This document shows, piece by piece, positions 1 to 7,439 of a stretch of 64,000 nt of DNA; within the stretch, counting starts at the first letter, position 1; each line of letters begins with the position of its first letter. The notes under the pieces were generated by a model, which saw only the letters and a program-made list of their open reading frames with translations, did not search any database and was not told where the DNA came from. The position numbers and the translations under genes are program-made. The DNA is from DSWT01 sp035373625 (GTDB lineage Bacteria; Chloroflexota; Anaerolineae; B4-G1; SLSP01): positions 14,051 through 78,050 of the forward strand of contig DAOSNS010000019.1 in the NCBI GenBank assembly GCA_035373625.1, read 5' to 3'.

Positions 1-1083
1 GTCTATGTCAATATGGACGGCGCCGTTATCTCCGACGTTACCGCAAAACCGGCGGGGACGTTGGTGGGCGAATATCCCGTCATCACGCCGGCGTTCATTG
101 ATGCGCACAGCCACATCGGCATGATCCGCGCCGGCGAGCCATCGGCAGAATCGGAGGCGAACGAGCGTATGGATTCGATGCTCGCCCATGCCGACGCGCT
201 GGATTCCGTGCAGATGGACGATCAGGGCTTTGTGGACTCTGTTGAGGCCGGCGTGCTGTACTCGTGCGTGGTGCCCGGCAGCGGCAACATCATCGGCGGG
301 AACTCCGCCATCATCCGCAACTACGGCAAGAACACCAACGCCGCCTTCATCCGCCGCGCGGGCATCAAAGCCGCCTTTGGCTACAACCCGATGTCCACCC
401 GTGAATGGAAGGGTACGCGCCCCTTCACCCGCATGGGCGCGCTGGCGATCCTGCGCGCCAGGCTGCACGACGTGCGCCAGAAAATGGCGAAGGAAAAAGC
501 CAAAGAAGACGCCGATGTCACCTACAACGCCGAAGAGACCGTCCTCAAGGCGTTGTTGGAGGGTCAGGAGCGTCTGCGCGTCCATGTCCACAAGAGCGAC
601 GACGTTGCGGCGTTGCTGCGTTTTGTGGATGAGTTCGGCCTGAAGGTCACGGTGGAACACACCTGCGACGTGCATGAGGTGGAAATCTACCGCGAACTCA
701 AGGCGCGTGGCATCCCCGTCATCTACGGACCGATGGACACGCTGGCCTACAAAGTCGAACTGAAGCACGAAAACTGGCGCAACATCAAGTACTTGATCGA
801 GTCTGGCGTGGAGTTCGGCTTGATGACCGACCATCCGGTGATTTTGCAGAAGATGCTGTTCTTCGAGCTGCGCTGGTTCCTGCGGATGGGCTTCAGCAAG
901 CAGCAGGCGTTGGAGATCATCACCCGCAAGAACGCAGAAATCCTCGGCATCGCCGATATCCTCGGCACGCTCGCGCCGGGCAAGTGGGCGTCATTCGTCG
1001 GCTGGAACGGCGATCCCTTCTCTCTGGAGAGTTATCCGCTCGCCGCCTACGGGGAAGGTAAGCTCGTCTACCAGGAAGCGTGA
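1..1083 (+). CDS. Amidohydrolase (imidazolonepropionase-like), 5' partial
   Basis: Metal-dependent hydrolase of the amidohydrolase superfamily; the substrate cannot be told from sequence. The reading frame is open from base 1, so the ATG at 13 is probably internal and the N-terminus lies outside the window. Visible superfamily marks are the metal-binding HxH in DAHSHIGM, a later VEHTCDVHE segment with metal-ligand histidines, and MTDHPV near the C-terminal part of the barrel, where the catalytic Asp is expected. The C-terminus (LAPGKWASFVGW) is the usual beta-strand that closes the small composite domain. The overall pattern is closest to the imidazolonepropionase/COG1228 group, but histidine-pathway neighbours are absent, so HutI is not claimed. 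It converges on pyrK with 21 bp between the stops. Confidence 0.8.
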   Translation, partial: VYVNMDGAVISDVTAKPAGTLVGEYPVITPAFIDAHSHIGMIRAGEPSAESEANERMDSMLAHADALDSVQMDDQGFVDSVEAGVLYSCVVPGSGNIIGGNSAIIRNYGKNTNAAFIRRAGIKAAFGYNPMSTREWKGTRPFTRMGALAILRARLHDVRQKMAKEKAKEDADVTYNAEETVLKALLEGQERLRVHVHKSDDVAALLRFVDEFGLKVTVEHTCDVHEVEIYRELKARGIPVIYGPMDTLAYKVELKHENWRNIKYLIESGVEFGLMTDHPVILQKMLFFELRWFLRMGFSKQQALEIITRKNAEILGIADILGTLAPGKWASFVGWNGDPFSLESYPLAAYGEGKLVYQEA

Positions 1084-1092
1084 ATACGAATC

Positions 1093-1127
1093 ATGAATCA
1101 TGATTCATGATTCATGATTCATGATTC
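1093..1127. repeat. Heptanucleotide tandem array (ATGAWTC)x5 at the pyrK 3' end
   Basis: Five consecutive 7-bp units (atgaatc then four atgattc). The pyrK stop codon at 1105-1107 lies inside the array, so the last residues of PyrK (MNHES) are encoded by repeat units. This is the smallest of five heptamer arrays in the window. Confidence 0.9.
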
Positions 1128-1911
1128 TCACAGGTCCGTCTTTACACACGAGCCACCCGGCAGGAATGTTCGCCGCCTGCCGGGTGGTTGCGTCCAGTTC
1201 GCAACTCCCGCAGATGCCCAATCCACAGCGGAGATGCGCTTCCCACGAGAATTGGTGCGGTAGACTGTGTTCCTGGCACAACCGCGCCAATGCTGTCAGC
1301 ATGGGAACCGGCCCGCAGGCGTAGACGCAGTCTGGGCGGCGCGCCGTAATTGCCGCCTCAACTGCCCGTGTAACCAACCCGCGTTCGCCAAGCGTACCGT
1401 CTTCGGTAGTAATATGCAACTTGTCAACGGATTGAACGGACGAAACGGATTCCATCTTCTCTAATCCGTTAAAATCCGTTAAATCCGTTGACAAAAATGC
1501 TTCCGCCAACAGCACATCCTCCGCCGTCCGCGCGCCGATGCAGACTTCCACGGTATGCCCGGCGGCGAGGGCCGTCCGCGCCAGAAAGAGCAGCGGCGCG
1601 ACGCCATACCCGCCGCCCACGAGCAGGTGATGCCGTCCGCGCAGCACAAAGCCCTGTCCCAGCGGCCCGCGCACCCACACCCGGTCGCCCACGCGCAACC
1701 GGTGCAGCGCCTCGCTGAACGGCCCTACCGCGACGACCATCAACGCCAGCGGATCATTGCCCGCGATGCTGAACGGCTTCTCACCCACGTCCGGCAACCA
1801 CGCCATCACGTATTGGCCCGGCTGCGCCTCAGGCAGTGGTTTGTCGAAGACGAACGTCTTCGTGCGGTAATTCTCAGTACGGATGTTTGTAATGACGAAA
1901 GTTTGGTGCAT
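1105..1911 (-). CDS. pyrK: Dihydroorotate dehydrogenase electron-transfer subunit
   Basis: Iron-sulfur flavoprotein that passes electrons from the PyrD FMN to NAD+ in class 1B dihydroorotate dehydrogenase (268 aa). N-terminal ferredoxin-reductase-type FAD domain, then an NAD-binding domain (LVGGGYGVAPLLFLAR), then the [2Fe-2S] cysteines in CGLGICGSC plus a later Cys in WLVCKDG. The start ATG has GAGGAAAT upstream. It follows pyrD after 110 bp. Odd feature: residues about 140-164 are encoded by a palindromic repeat element (1421-1494) placed between the expected strand after AEAFL and the conserved LHITTEDGT. This adds about 24 residues to a domain that does not normally have them. The frame stays open, so the protein is probably functional with an extra loop. 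Confidence 0.93.
   Translation of the reverse strand: MHQTFVITNIRTENYRTKTFVFDKPLPEAQPGQYVMAWLPDVGEKPFSIAGNDPLALMVVAVGPFSEALHRLRVGDRVWVRGPLGQGFVLRGRHHLLVGGGYGVAPLLFLARTALAAGHTVEVCIGARTAEDVLLAEAFLSTDLTDFNGLEKMESVSSVQSVDKLHITTEDGTLGERGLVTRAVEAAITARRPDCVYACGPVPMLTALARLCQEHSLPHQFSWEAHLRCGLGICGSCELDATTRQAANIPAGWLVCKDGPVRIMNHES
1421..1494. repeat. Palindromic AACGGATT-type element inside pyrK (copy 1)
   Basis: About 74 bp with two arms of about 30 bp that are inverted copies of each other, each made of three units of about 9 bp (consensus AACGGATTT). The outer ends are TTGTCAACGG and CCGTTGACAA, and the centre is about 11-14 bp (TCCATCTTCTC). It is read in frame through pyrK. Related copies lie at 3773-3841 and 15154-15204. 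Confidence 0.85.
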
Positions 1912-1946
1912 AATTTCCTCGAAGATACAACTTTACACTAACGCTT

Positions 1947-1995
1947 CCGGCGGATCACAATCCGCCGGTCACGCAATGCCGGATTGTAATCCGGC
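1947..1995. repeat. Two adjacent extragenic palindromes between pyrD and pyrK
   Basis: CCGGCGGAT-CACA-ATCCGCCGG (1947-1968), then GCCGGAT-TGTA-ATCCGGC (1978-1995). Both are perfect short hairpins in the 110-bp gap between pyrD and pyrK. Neither is followed by a T-run, so they look more like REP-type palindromes or mRNA processing/stability structures than terminators. Confidence 0.75.
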
Positions 1996-2021
1996 GCAAG
2001 TATTTGTGTGTTGGCGGAAAA

Positions 2022-2948
2022 CTATAGCGCAAGGCCACACAACTCTGCCAACGTCCTGTAGCCTTCCTGCGCCATAAATGCCGCCAACTCCGCTGCGATC
2101 TCGCCCAGCGCTTCGACGCCGCGCGTCCACACCGCCGACCCGACGCCGACGGCAGTTGCCCCGGCCATCAGCATCTCCGCCGCATCGCGCCCGGTGGTGA
2201 CGCCGCCCGTCCCGATGATGGGGACGCGCACCGCGCGCGCGATCTCGTAGACGCAGCGCAGCGCGATGGGCTTCAGCGCCGGCCCGGAGATGCCGCCGAC
2301 GCGGTTAGCAAGCACCGGACGGCCTGCCTCGGCGTTGATGAGCATCCCCGGCATCGTGTTGACCGCGGTAATGGCGTCGGCCCCGGCTTCGACGGCGGCG
2401 GCGGCGATGCGCCCGATGTTCGGCACGTTCGGCGCGAGCTTGACGCTGATGGGGATGTCGCCGGCGTTGCGCTTCACCGCCTCTGTGACTGCCGCCGCAC
2501 TCTCGCAGGTTGCGGCGAACGGTGTTCCGAACTCGTCGGCGACGTTGGGGCACGAGATGTTGACTTCGATGAGGTGCGGGCGCGCCGTCGCGATGATGCG
2601 CGCCACCTCGCCGAACTCCGCCACCGTCCCGGCGAAAATGCTGGCGATGAGCGGCACGCCGAGCGGTTCCAGACGCGCGCGCGCTTCCGCCAACATCCGC
2701 GCCTCCTCTTCCGCGCCGGGATTACTCAATCCAATCGCGTTGATCAAGCCGTGGCCCCACTCCACTGCGACGGGGTTGGGATGTCCGGCGCGTGGCGTCG
2801 GCCCGCAGCTCTTCGCTGTGACTGCCCCCGCACCCGCGCGTGCGACCCGTTCCAGCACATCGGCGCTGGTGCCGAGGATGCCGGAGGCGAGCACGATGGG
2901 GTTGCGCAGCGTTAAGCCAAGTAAATTACATGTGAAATCGGGCGTCAC
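2022..2948 (-). CDS. pyrD: Dihydroorotate dehydrogenase, catalytic subunit (class 1B)
   Basis: FMN enzyme that oxidises dihydroorotate to orotate, working with PyrK. TIM barrel with RNPIVLASGILG near the N-terminus, NISCPNV (Cys is the class 1B catalytic base), VKLAPNV, NTMPGM, GGISGPALKP and the phosphate-binding GTGGVTTGRDA. The frame is open further upstream, but those codons belong to the GNAT remnant. I place the start at GTG 2948 (VTPDFTCNL...), which has GGAGGT about 10 nt upstream and gives 308 aa, normal for the family. The ribosome site overlaps the last codons of the remnant, so translation of the two was probably once coupled. Upstream gene: pyrFE; downstream: pyrK. Confidence 0.95.
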   Translation of the reverse strand: MTPDFTCNLLGLTLRNPIVLASGILGTSADVLERVARAGAGAVTAKSCGPTPRAGHPNPVAVEWGHGLINAIGLSNPGAEEEARMLAEARARLEPLGVPLIASIFAGTVAEFGEVARIIATARPHLIEVNISCPNVADEFGTPFAATCESAAAVTEAVKRNAGDIPISVKLAPNVPNIGRIAAAAVEAGADAITAVNTMPGMLINAEAGRPVLANRVGGISGPALKPIALRCVYEIARAVRVPIIGTGGVTTGRDAAEMLMAGATAVGVGSAVWTRGVEALGEIAAELAAFMAQEGYRTLAELCGLAL

Positions 2949-2955
2949 TTCTCGC

Positions 2956-3169
2956 TTATACCTCCATCCACAACCGTTCGTTGAACATCGTGAAGCCTTC
3001 GTGGGCAAAGAAAGCTTGCGCTTTCTCGTTGAAGAACCACGTGTCGAGCGCGACGGTGCTGATTCCCTGTGCTTTGGCGAGGTCGCGCACGGCCGGATGA
3101 GCGCCGCACATCCACGTTCAGCGCCGAGATGCTATCAACATCGGCCATAGTCGCCAAACATATCTCCAT
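2956..3169 (-). pseudogene. GNAT acetyltransferase remnant (internal deletion, frame change)
   Basis: The start (MEICLATMADVDSISALNV) is a typical GNAT N-terminal beta strand. The last 46 or so codons, in a different frame, read HPAVRDLAKAQGIS...NEKAQAFFAHEGF...LWMEV and a stop, which is the typical GNAT C-terminus (NxxAxxFFxxxGF). The acetyl-CoA-binding core in between, about 80 residues, is missing, and the frame changes around 3105-3120. I infer decay of a full GNAT gene that sat between pyrFE and pyrD. The reconstruction is by eye from the two frames. Confidence 0.75.
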
Positions 3170-3196
3170 ATCCCCTTCTCCCTGGCAAATCATGAT

Positions 3197-4645
3197 TCAT
3201 GCTGCCAGATAGCGTTTCACTTCGTCGTACATTGTGTCAGCAATGCAGTTTTCGTCTCGCAGCGTGTCGAGAATCTGGTTGAGGGTGAGGAGGGCGTGCA
3301 GGCGCAACCCCTTTTCTGCCAGAGCCGCGCCCCCGCCTTGTTCTCGATCTACAAGCACGACCACATCTTGTATCTTGAGTCCTGCATCCTGCATCGTTTG
3401 GACCGCCGTGACGATGCTCCCTCCACTGGTGACGACATCCTCGATGACGAGTGCAGTTTGCCCCGGCTCGAACATGCCTTCGATGGCCTGCCCCGTCCCG
3501 TGCGTCTTGACCTCCTTGCGCGGGTAAATCATTGGGCGTCCCAATTGCAGTGCGGCGGCAGCGGCAGTGGGCAGCGCCGCATAGGGCACGGCGGCAATGC
3601 AATCGAAGCTCAGGCCGCTGATCACATCGGCGTAGGCCGCGACGACGCGCCGGAACACGTTGGGGAACGAAATCACACGCCGCAAATCCACGTAAATCGG
3701 CGATTTCTTCCCTGACGCCAGCGTGAACTCACCGAACTTGACGCAACCGGCTTCGTATAACGACAAGATTAACTCAACGGATTTAGCGGATGAAACGGAT
3801 TTTTTCTCTCCCATCCGTTCAAATCCGTTCGATCCGTTGAGGATGTTTTCCCGCTGTCGGTTGATTGCGTCGCGCAATTCTTGCGCTGCTGCACGCGGAT
3901 TTGCCGCGTAGAGGACAGCCCGCGAAACCGGCACGATCACGCCGCTGCCCTGCGCGTCCAGGCCGGCGCTCAACGCGGCCTCCAAATCGCCGCCCTGCGC
4001 GCCGACGCCGGGCGCGAGAATCCACCGGTCGGGGGCGAGTGTGCGCACGGTGGCCAGCGCCTCCGGTTGCGTCGCGCCGACGACGAACCCCAGGTGCGCC
4101 GCGTCGCCCCAGGTTTGCGCCTGTACGGCGATGTGCTCGAAAAGCGGCGGAATGCCGTGCTGCTGCACTTTCGCTGCCGAGGGATTAGATGTGAAGTCCA
4201 GGACAAAGACCGCTTTGCCGGGGTACGCAAGGAACGGCGCGATGCTGTCTTGTCCCAGGTACGGGTTGACGGTGACGGCATCGGCGTTCAGTTCATCGAA
4301 GACGGCGCGGGCATAGGCTTTGGCCGTGCTGCCGATGTCGCCACGCTTGGCGTCGAGCAGCACCGGCACGTCGGCAGCGTGGCATGCGGCAATCACCTCG
4401 CGCAGCGTGTCCCACCCTGCCGCGCCGTATTGCTCGAAAAACGCGCTGTTGGGCTTGTAGCAGCATACCAGATCGGCAGTCTGCGCGATGATGTCCAGAC
4501 AAAACGCCCGCACCCGTTCTACCGTCGGCACATTCGGTAGAAAATCTACCGGAAATTGCCCCACCTCCGGGTCCAATCCTACGCACAACAACGAGTTATG
4601 CCGCTTTATCGCATCGTTCAACTTTTCCATAAAACTCTTAGTCAT
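3197..4645 (-). CDS. pyrFE: Bifunctional orotidine-5'-phosphate decarboxylase / orotate phosphoribosyltransferase
   Basis: Fused enzyme for the last two UMP-synthesis steps (482 aa). Residues about 1-265 are a type 2 OMP decarboxylase: CVGLDPE near the N-terminus, DAKRGDIGSTAKAYA with the catalytic Asp/Lys set, and APGVGAQGGD. Residues about 292-482 are orotate phosphoribosyltransferase: FTLASGKKSPIYVDLRR and the PRPP motif LVIEDVVTSGGS. The order decarboxylase-then-transferase is the reverse of animal UMP synthase and matches fusions known from some bacteria and kinetoplastids. The linker, about residues 269-291, is encoded by a palindromic repeat element (3773-3841). Downstream come the GNAT remnant and pyrD. 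Upstream, a 32-unit heptamer array separates it from pyrB. Start ATG 4645 is preceded by GGGAGGGAAAG. Confidence 0.95.
   Translation of the reverse strand: MTKSFMEKLNDAIKRHNSLLCVGLDPEVGQFPVDFLPNVPTVERVRAFCLDIIAQTADLVCCYKPNSAFFEQYGAAGWDTLREVIAACHAADVPVLLDAKRGDIGSTAKAYARAVFDELNADAVTVNPYLGQDSIAPFLAYPGKAVFVLDFTSNPSAAKVQQHGIPPLFEHIAVQAQTWGDAAHLGFVVGATQPEALATVRTLAPDRWILAPGVGAQGGDLEAALSAGLDAQGSGVIVPVSRAVLYAANPRAAAQELRDAINRQRENILNGSNGFERMGEKKSVSSAKSVELILSLYEAGCVKFGEFTLASGKKSPIYVDLRRVISFPNVFRRVVAAYADVISGLSFDCIAAVPYAALPTAAAAALQLGRPMIYPRKEVKTHGTGQAIEGMFEPGQTALVIEDVVTSGGSIVTAVQTMQDAGLKIQDVVVLVDREQGGGAALAEKGLRLHALLTLNQILDTLRDENCIADTMYDEVKRYLAA
3773..3841. repeat. Palindromic AACGGATT-type element in the PyrF-PyrE linker (copy 2)
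   Basis: About 69 bp: ends CTCAACGG and CCGTTGAG, arms made of three units each (AACGGAT..., ATCCGTT...), centre about 12 bp. Same architecture as the pyrK copy and again read in frame, here exactly between two enzyme domains. Confidence 0.85.
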
Positions 4646-4708
4646 CTTTCCCTCCCTTGATGGACAGGCATCGGAGCTGTTCGGCCGTTTTCACAGCCGA
4701 TACCCCGC

Positions 4709-4932
4709 AACCCGCAACCAGCCGCCAGCAACCAGCCACCAGCAACCAGCCACCAGCCACCAGCCACCAGCCACCAGTAACCAGCAACCAGCCACCAGCA
4801 ACCAGTAACCAGCAACCAGCCACCAGCAACCAGCCACCAGCAACCAGTAACCAGTAACCAGCCACCAGCCACCAGTAACCAGCCACCAGCCACCAGCAAC
4901 CAGCAACCAGCCACCAGCAACCAGCCACCAGC
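4709..4932. repeat. Heptanucleotide tandem array, 32 units of MACCAGY
   Basis: 224 bp equal to 32 x 7, units alternating AACCAGC, CACCAGC and AACCAGT with a few variants at the left end (AACCCGC, CGCCAGC). It fills the space between the pyrB stop (4939) and the pyrFE start region (4645), so it would be transcribed as the leader of pyrFE. Because 7 is not a multiple of 3 and the unit lacks stops, several frames are open across it on both strands; these are not genes. There is no unique spacer DNA between units, so it is not CRISPR. Confidence 0.95.
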
Positions 4933-4938
4933 ATCCTG

Positions 4939-5937
4939 CTACGCCTTCCCCAACACCGCCGCCAGCAGTGCCATGCGCACGTACATCCCGTTTTTCACCT
5001 GGCGGAAGTAAGCGGCGCGCGGGTCGTCGTCCACGCGGTAGTGAATCTCGCCGACACGCGGCAGTGGGTGCATCACGACCATATTCGGCTTGGCGCGTGT
5101 CATCAGCTCCGGCGTGATTTCGTAGCAATCCTTGACCTCTTCGTATTGCTTGGGATCGCTGAACCGTTCCTTCTGGATGCGCGTGACGTAGAGCACATCG
5201 GCGTTCTCGATCACGTCGGCGACATCGTGCGTCTCACGCACCTTCACGCCACGGTCAATGAGCTCATTCATCAACGCCATCGGCAGACGCAGTGTATCCG
5301 GCGAGACAAAGCGCAGGCTGATGTCATCGTACTGCATCAACAGGCGGGTGAGCGAGTGCACGGTGCGTCCGTAGCGCAGATCGCCGACCATTGCCACTTT
5401 CAGGCCGTCAATGCGCCCCAATTCCTGGCGGATGGTGAACAGGTCAAGCAGCGCCTGCGTGGGATGTTCCCCTGCGCCATCGCCCGCGTTGATGATGGGG
5501 ACGGAGGCGTAATCCGCCGCCAGCTTCGCTGAACCGATCTCCGGGTGGCGCAACACGATGACATCGGCGTATTGTTCGAGGGTACGGATGGTATCGGGCA
5601 GGCTTTCGCCCTTGCTGACGCTGCTGAACTGCACCCCCTGGGTGATCGGGATGACGCCGCCGCCCAAGCGTTCCATCGCGGCGATGAACGAAGCGCTGGT
5701 GCGCGTGCTCGGTTCATAGAAGAGACAGGCCAGCACGTAGCCCTTGAGCAGGTCGCAGCCCCCCACGCGCTCGACCAACTCGCGCATCTCCTGCGCACGG
5801 GTGAAGATGTAGGACAGTTTGTCGCGGTCGAACTGATCCACCGACAAGATATGTTGGCCGGTCAAACCGTTACCGTTGACCGTTCTCGGCGGCAGCGCCG
5901 CATAATCGAACAATTTGGGCAGTTTTTGCAATTCCAT
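4939..5937 (-). CDS. pyrB: Aspartate carbamoyltransferase catalytic chain
   Basis: Second step of pyrimidine synthesis: carbamoyl phosphate + aspartate to carbamoyl aspartate. Carbamoyl-phosphate loop FYEPSTRTSASF, aspartate-side motifs LRHPE and GDGAGEHPTQALLDLFT, then MVGDLRYGRTVHSL and MHPLPRVGEI. I choose ATG 5937 (MELQKLPKL, 332 aa) because AAAGGAGAG lies 7 nt upstream; a further ATG six codons earlier has no such site. From memory, the protein reads much like the ATC domain of animal CAD (GQHILSV, TRIQKERF, DPRAAYFRQ, NGMYVRMALL). No pyrI regulatory-chain gene is nearby. It is preceded by pyrC, with a terminator-like hairpin between, and followed by the heptamer array and pyrFE. Confidence 0.97.
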   Translation of the reverse strand: MELQKLPKLFDYAALPPRTVNGNGLTGQHILSVDQFDRDKLSYIFTRAQEMRELVERVGGCDLLKGYVLACLFYEPSTRTSASFIAAMERLGGGVIPITQGVQFSSVSKGESLPDTIRTLEQYADVIVLRHPEIGSAKLAADYASVPIINAGDGAGEHPTQALLDLFTIRQELGRIDGLKVAMVGDLRYGRTVHSLTRLLMQYDDISLRFVSPDTLRLPMALMNELIDRGVKVRETHDVADVIENADVLYVTRIQKERFSDPKQYEEVKDCYEITPELMTRAKPNMVVMHPLPRVGEIHYRVDDDPRAAYFRQVKNGMYVRMALLAAVLGKA

Positions 5938-5976
5938 CGCTATCTCTCCTTTCATCGGTTAAAATCTGGATTTCAC

Positions 5977-6008
5977 AAAAAAAGAACCCGCTCAATAGCG
6001 GGTTCTTT
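5977..6008 (-). terminator. Rho-independent terminator overlapping the pyrC stop
   Basis: Stem AAAGAACCCGCT / AGCGGGTTCTTT (12 bp, loop ATTG), followed on the minus strand by TTTTTTT. The pyrC stop codon (5992-5994) sits at the stem/loop junction. It lies between pyrC and pyrB in an otherwise co-directional cluster, so it is either a true end of a pyrC transcript or an attenuator. Confidence 0.85.
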
Positions 6009-7053
6009 CGAGTGAGTGAAGAATGACACCGTCCTGGAAGACCAGGGCGCCGCGTAATTGAACACGCTCCACTTTTCCCCGGATGGTCATACCAGAAAAA
6101 GGACTCCACCCACATTTGGTATGGAGTCCCTCATCGGATAAAGTATAGGCCGCGTCGAGCGCCACCTCGATCCACGTCTCCGGTTGTTCCGGCAAGGCGA
6201 AAATCCGCCGTGGATTGTGTGCCATAAGCGCGACAAGGCGTTCCAGCGTCAGGCGACCTTCGGCGACAGCGGTGAGCATCAGCGGCAGCGCAGTCTCCAG
6301 GCCGGGGACACCGGGCGGCGCATCGGGGCCGAGTTTTTCCGCACGTGTGTGCGGCGCGTGGTCGGTGGCGATGCAGTCAATGGTCGTGTCGAGATGCGCC
6401 CAGAGGGCCTCCACATCGGCTTGGGTCGCCAGGCGCGGGCGCATATCGCCAAATGGACCCAGACGCGCGGCATCGCTTTCTGTGAGGAAGAGGTGATGCG
6501 GCGTGACCTCGCAGGTAACAGGCAGGCCGCGCGCTTTGGCGGCGGCGATCAACGTGATTTCGTCGGCGCGGCTGACGTGGCAGAAATGCACATGCTGCCC
6601 AAACGCGGCTGCCAGGCCGAGTCCCACGGCCATGGTGCGGCCTTCAGCGTGCATGGCGATAGGTTTCCCGCGCGGCCATTTTTGAAAGCAACGCAGCAGG
6701 GTCGGCAAGCCCTCGACGCGCAGTGGCCCGTAGGTTTGATCGGCGTAGATTTTGAGGCCGATGGCTTCTTGGGCCAGCGATGGGAGTTCGTCCAGATGTT
6801 CGGGAGACGCGCCGGCGTAGAAATGCACATCGCACAACGCCACGGCTTGCGCTTGCTGTTGAACGCTGCGAAACGTCTTTTCCGTGGTGAGGGGTGGGGT
6901 GGTGTTGGGCATCGCCAAAACGGTGGTGAATCCGCCGGCGAGGGCGGCGGCTGTGCCGGTGAAAAAATCTTCCTTGTGCTCACCGCCGGGGACGCGGAGG
7001 TGAACATGGACATCGGCTAAGCCGGGAAGACGTACACATCCTTTACTTGGCAT
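5992..7053 (-). CDS. pyrC: Dihydroorotase (CAD-like, short N-terminus)
   Basis: Zinc amidohydrolase that closes carbamoyl aspartate to dihydroorotate. Motifs: DVHVHLRVPGG (metal HxH), AMPNTTPPL, GLKIYADQT (Lys expected to be carboxylated), HAEG, HFCHVSRADE, CEVTPHHL and CIATDHAPHT (catalytic Asp). Start ATG 7053 (MPSKGCVRLPGL) gives 353 aa; the open frame continues upstream but that part has no protein-like character. At this length it lacks the N-terminal beta segment of usual bacterial class I enzymes (about 420 aa) and resembles the DHO domain of animal CAD in motif wording and extent. First gene of the pyr cluster. No strong Shine-Dalgarno site is seen at 7053, so the exact start is moderately certain. 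Confidence 0.93.
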   Translation of the reverse strand: MPSKGCVRLPGLADVHVHLRVPGGEHKEDFFTGTAAALAGGFTTVLAMPNTTPPLTTEKTFRSVQQQAQAVALCDVHFYAGASPEHLDELPSLAQEAIGLKIYADQTYGPLRVEGLPTLLRCFQKWPRGKPIAMHAEGRTMAVGLGLAAAFGQHVHFCHVSRADEITLIAAAKARGLPVTCEVTPHHLFLTESDAARLGPFGDMRPRLATQADVEALWAHLDTTIDCIATDHAPHTRAEKLGPDAPPGVPGLETALPLMLTAVAEGRLTLERLVALMAHNPRRIFALPEQPETWIEVALDAAYTLSDEGLHTKCGWSPFSGMTIRGKVERVQLRGALVFQDGVILHSLERTRY

Positions 7054-7099
7054 CGTTCTACAACCCGCTCGATAATACCAGGAATTGGAATTTTGGCAA

Positions 7100-7252
7100 G
7101 GGCAAATTTTGAATGGAGACAGGGCTTTACCCTGCTTGCTCCGAGGGGAACGCCTTGCCCAGTTTCCCGTTTTAGCTGATAGCGGTTGAGAAACGCGGAT
7201 CTGGCGATCTGCTCGACGGCAGGTGAAGTTGCTGTAATGAGAATCAGGACTT
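7100..7252. repeat. Dispersed intergenic element (unexpanded relative of the 43.9-kb minisatellite locus)
   Basis: Shares with 43868-44180 a run of blocks in the same order: TCCGAGGGGAA, TTTTAGCTGAT, GTTGAG/TTGAG, AACGCGGATCT, a GCGATCYGCT-like unit, then GAAGTTGCTGTAA and GAAT. Here the internal unit is present once; at 43.9 kb it is amplified ten times. Position: between the divergent pyrC and Uma2 genes. Confidence 0.6.
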
Positions 7253-7380
7253 ACGCAAACCGGCGGAGCTTTACCGCAGAGCACGCCGAGAGCGCGGAGA
7301 TTTTCTCATTTCTTGGCGTTCTCAGCGGCCTCGGCGGTGAAAAATGGATACGTCTGCGTAAGTTCTGGAGAATGAGAACG
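7240..7380. repeat. Extragenic inverted repeat with ACTTACGCA ends
   Basis: AGGACTTACGCAAA at the left and TCTGCGTAAGTTCT at the right are inverted copies enclosing ACCGCAGAGCAC... and a CTCAGCGGCCTCGGCGGT segment. The CGCAGAG wording recurs at 13076-13136 and 42015-42098. No gene is seen in 7054-7439 apart from these repeats and promoter DNA. Confidence 0.6.
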
Positions 7381-7439
7381 ATAAAGCTCTATGGATGGAA
7401 ATGTGGTACAATAATATTGAACCGACCTGGAGGTGGGCT

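Noticed and set aside
2266..3150. 294-codon open frame on the plus strand over pyrD
   Set aside because: Antisense of pyrD; the minus strand carries all dihydroorotate dehydrogenase motifs.
4642..4934. Several open frames on both strands across the heptamer array (W/L/V/A/G-rich)
   Set aside because: A consequence of stop-free 7-bp units; not protein genes.
5992..7284. Long form of PyrC starting at 7284
   Set aside because: The extra 77 codons run through the dispersed intergenic repeat and have no protein-like pattern; homology starts near ATG 7053.
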